Source of the DNA: Ascarosepion bandense | Taxonomy: Eukaryota; Mollusca; Cephalopoda; Sepiida; Sepiidae | Direction: 5' to 3' | Length of the DNA: 64,000 nucleotides | Assembly: GCA_037127315.1 (NCBI GenBank) | Contig: JBBBDQ010001610.1 | Location: forward strand, 372,001 to 436,000 | Shown here: positions 60,870 to 64,000 of the stretch, one piece after another | Position numbering within the stretch: position 1 is the stretch's first letter | Layout: each line of letters begins with the position of its first letter | Notes under the pieces: generated by a model | Databases searched by the model: none | The model's input: the letters and a program-made list of their open reading frames with translations, nothing else | Told to the model about the DNA's origin: nothing | Position numbers and translations under genes: made by a program

Positions 60870-62689
60870 TTTGGTTTTTAAATCATGTCACCGCAAGCAA
60901 GGCATTCCACTGCCACTATAGCGCAGGGTGTTACACAGGGCGATAGACGAGTTAGGATGTACATAGGGGGAGATTTGAAGATAATGGGAGGGTTAGTGTG
61001 TTAGGAGGTGTCTATTGACCTTACATTTAAATTTCTGGAGGTTATAGACCTCGGGGAAGCAAGCATGCGGAAGGGAATTCCACAGGCGGGAAATGCAAGA
61101 AAAGGAGCTCTTGTAGTAGAAATTGCAGTTATATTTCATCGGTGTCACTGTAAATGGGTGGGACCTAGTTGCCAAACTAGTATCTCGTGCAAACTCACGC
61201 CAAGGGGGCACCAGTGATGTAAGTTCATGAGAGCAGAAGCCATGTAATTATTTACAGAAGAGGCACAGGGGAAGCCACGTCACGCCGGTTAGAGAGTGAT
61301 TGCAGGCGGTCAGCTAAGTCGGTATCAATCACATTACAAATTCTTCGCTGTCTTTTTGTCAAGAAGTCCAAGGAGAATAGCAGGGGCACCCGACCAGATG
61401 TGGCAACAGTATTCAAAATACGGGCGAATGGTAGATTTGTATATGTGCAGGATAGATTCAGGCGGAAAGAATTTCCGGGCTCTGCACAGAGAGCCGACTT
61501 TCATAGCAGCGAATTTAGCAATGGATTAGACGTAGGCATTCCACTTGAGGTCCGCTGTGAGTGTCAGGCCAAGCAGGCGTAGTGTTTGACTCTCTGGGAG
61601 GCATGCCTGTTCCACGCTAATGGGAGGGAAGTGCGGTCGTCTGTGGTGGTTATTTGACAGCAGCTTCGTTTTGGAAGAATTGAATTTCACGAGCCATTTC
61701 CTACCCCAATCCACCACGGATTGGAGGTGCTTTTCAAGCTCAGCCGCGAGGTTCGCCTTGTCATCAACACCAGATTTTTGATCGAGGCGAGTGTATACTG
61801 TGGTATCATCGGCGTACATGCCTGCTTGTGATCTTATGGCATCGGGGAGAACATTGATGTAGATTAGAAAGAGCGTAGGATCTAGGATAGAGCCTTGGGG
61901 GACACCCGCGTTTGTAGGGTAGTTCTGGGATGCATGCCAGTTTAAAACCACATTCAGTGTGCGGTTGAGGAGGAATGACTGAATTAAGTCCAACAAATTC
62001 CAGTGATGCCGTAGCTTCGCAGTTTCCGTAGAAGGCCGGCATGCCATACTCTGTCGAATGCTTTAGAGGTAACCAGGGCGACAGTTCGGGCTTCACCATT
62101 CTTGTCGAGAGCCTGGTATATATACTCGGTGGTGGTCGTTAGCATATCAGCAGTAAACTTGGTGAAGCAGAAGCCATACTGTTTGTCCGATAGGAGCTCG
62201 TGGGCCGTGAGATGCTGAACGACCTCGGAATTGATAATGACTTCGAAAACTTTCCCGAAGATCGGAAGAAGGCTGATAGGGCGGTAATTTGCGGGGTCCG
62301 AGGGTTCAGCAATGTTCTTGAATATTGGAACCAGTGAAGAAGACTTCCAACAGGCAGGAAAGCAGGAGGAAGACAGGCAGTGGTTGTAGAGCTTAGAAAG
62401 AACAGTGGGGAGTTCAGTGGCACATTTCTTCAAGACTATGATTGGGATTCCGTCCCCACCACTCGCTTTGTGAAGATCCAGTTTTGATATTATGCTAGAA
62501 ATCAGCGAGGGCGTGATGTGGACGTCATTCAAGTGGGCCTCAGTTCTAGATTGTAAATCGGGTGTCTGGACTCCAGACGAATCCAGACACGAATTGGTCA
62601 AGTATCTACGGGCAAAGCATTTAGCCATGTCCGCTGAGGAACTGAGGACATCAAACACGATGATTAGTGGGGGTATTGAGGAATAGCAT
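60870..62689 (-). mobile_element. APE-type LINE (family 1), 5'-truncated copy c
   Basis: The best-preserved copy of family 1. A frame of 224 codons (62658-61984) runs from FDVLSSSADMAKCFARRYLT through KKCATELPTVLSKLYNHCL and NYRPISLLPIFGKVFEVIIN to AFDRVWHAGLLRKLRSYGIT. A frameshift follows, then AGVPQGSILDPTLFLIYIN, YADDTTVYTRLDQKSGVDDK and LRLLGLTLTADLKWN (to 61526). The tail is in broken frames and carries the same stop before the FHG position. Start and end points equal copies a and b. Confidence 0.85.
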
Positions 62690-63817
62690 TTTTTATCAAA
62701 TGAGTGAGCAAAACGGTGGGAAATATAATTGATTATTTACACTTTCCAATAAATTTTGCTTTCAATTAATAAAAACAATTTTGACTATAAACTTTAATTT
62801 CGTAAAATCAGGAATGTGTTTTTACAGAGGAGTGTTGGGAACACTATAGACAATCCTTTGTTTTAAGAAAAATGAAAATGAAGACGATATTTATACTTAA
62901 TATCAGTTAGAGATTAAATTTAGATATGAGAAAGAAGGATCGAAAAAATTGGCGGTAAATTTATTGGAAAGAAAAAGGAACAGAAAGAAGTAGTATGAAA
63001 CAATATTAACAAGATCGTGTAAATAAATGTCGGAACAAGGAGTTGGATAGATATTGAAAAGACAAAACATTTGAGCGCTAAAAAAGATAAAAATGTCGCG
63101 GAGAGCTATGATCGTTAATATCTTCAAGAACCATTGTATGTACAAGGAGTCAAATGTCAAGGTTTTGCATCATCTGCCGACGTCAACATGATCGTTGAAT
63201 AAAAGTCTTTTAATAACCTTTGGGAGAAAGGCAATCTAATAATGAATAGCTAAGAATTTGGCAACAAATGTCAATCAAAACCTGTCGAGAAATGAAAAGT
63301 TAATATAAAAATCTGCCAAACAACAATGAAATGTAAACAGATTTCTTTGAAATATCGAATAAGTTAAAAGATATTTGACTTTTTGTTAGTCTTTCAATAA
63401 TTAAATCTGCAGACTAACTAAATCAAATATTTCATCATGATATTTTGACAAGTCTAAACGAAAAGACATTTTCGAATCTTCTTATCTGAGGATCAAATAT
63501 ATACATCTACTTAGAATTTTCAAAACATAATCTCTTTACTGCGCTTTCGTAAAATCCAATTCATTAAAGGTTAATGACGTATTAACATAGACCGACATTG
63601 AAAAATATCTGATCTAAGAATAAATACGAAATACTTAAAAGTACTTTGGTAAAATAATCTTAATAAAGGACAAAGGCTGGTGGCTAGTCATATATAAATA
63701 AAGATTAAACCATTTGTTAACATTCCAAAGTGAATTCTTTATTGAAAAGTACTAATCCTTTCATAAGACAACAAAGGGAATTAAAGTAAGTCACGTAGAT
63801 ATTCTGCTATAAAAATC
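62690..63817 (+). repeat. U block of gene F
   Basis: Inverse of the U block of gene B and adjacent to a LINE in the same way. A deletion near 63689 removes the segment between tagtcat and tataaataaag. No gene. Confidence 0.65.
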
Positions 63818-64000
63818 GGGCTCTCTCACATCTAAGTCACTTTCTTTGACAACGTTCAACTGTTGAATCGTCAATTTGTGTTCCCACAACACAGCACCAC
63901 AAAGTAAGTCAATACAATTATTATTATCGCTATTTCTTTACATTTACATTTGTGAACAATTTTATATTCAGTTTTGCTAAAGTAGAAATCTGTATTTCAT
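63818..64000 (+). promoter_or_regulatory. Promoter, exon 1 and start of intron 1 of gene F (cut by window end)
   Basis: TATAAAA at 63818-63824, exon 1 to 63903, donor gtaagt, then intron 1 sequence identical in kind to gene C. Coding exons would lie beyond 64000, so whether F is intact cannot be told. Confidence 0.75.

Overview
This is AT-rich, repeat-dense animal nuclear DNA: introns with GT/AG sites, TATA promoters, AATAAA poly(A) signals, long CA, TA and TC microsatellites, and several classes of decayed retroelement. A marine invertebrate is most likely and I favour a mollusc, perhaps a cephalopod. The grounds are tRNA-derived SINE-like repeats, an R2-like non-LTR family resembling ones I associate with octopus genomes, and AAAGGGAGATAATT-type words (586-600, with a looser form near 9106-9120) that are common in molluscan repeats. 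The taxon is inference. There is no rRNA and no ordinary long gene.

The only host genes I can support are copies of one small three-exon gene. Exon 1 is 5' UTR. Exon 2 carries the start codon and an 18-residue signal peptide. Exon 3 encodes about 39 residues that are very acidic and lack cysteine. Four copies are intact: A (minus, 11653-12124), B (minus, 27872-28342), C (plus, 35489-35922) and D (minus, 47016-47450). Copy E (minus, 57973-58124) is a relic that lost exons 2 and 3. Copy F (plus, from 63818) shows only promoter, exon 1 and part of intron 1 before the window ends.

Each gene sits in a large repeated unit, so nearly all the window is copies of a few blocks. I name them as follows: Y, about 1.4 kb downstream of the gene with a polypyrimidine tract; U, about 1.2 kb upstream; S, about 1 kb; P, about 1.5 kb; R2, an R2-like non-LTR element with a DDE transposase fragment (T) nested inside it; W, the region 3' of R2; X, an RTE-like fragment. 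On the plus strand the usual order is U-S-P-R2(T)-W-X-Y-gene(minus).

Layout: 1-2.7 kb is a left flank with a SINE, an LTR-like stretch and a LINE end. 2.7-13 kb is a unit ending in gene A. 13-29 kb is a rearranged unit ending in gene B. 29-38.7 kb is a head-to-head inverted duplication of B and C. 38.7-41.4 kb is a separate APE-type LINE. 41.5-48.3 kb is a unit ending in gene D. 48.4-58 kb is the most complete unit, ending in relic E. 58-64 kb is a second head-to-head structure (E and F) that is the reverse complement of the B/C one and shares its breakpoint.

Shared disabling lesions in the R2-like, LINE and transposase copies indicate that the elements were already dead when the blocks multiplied. 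The array therefore seems to have grown by duplication and inversion of host DNA, with the peptide gene as the functional cargo.
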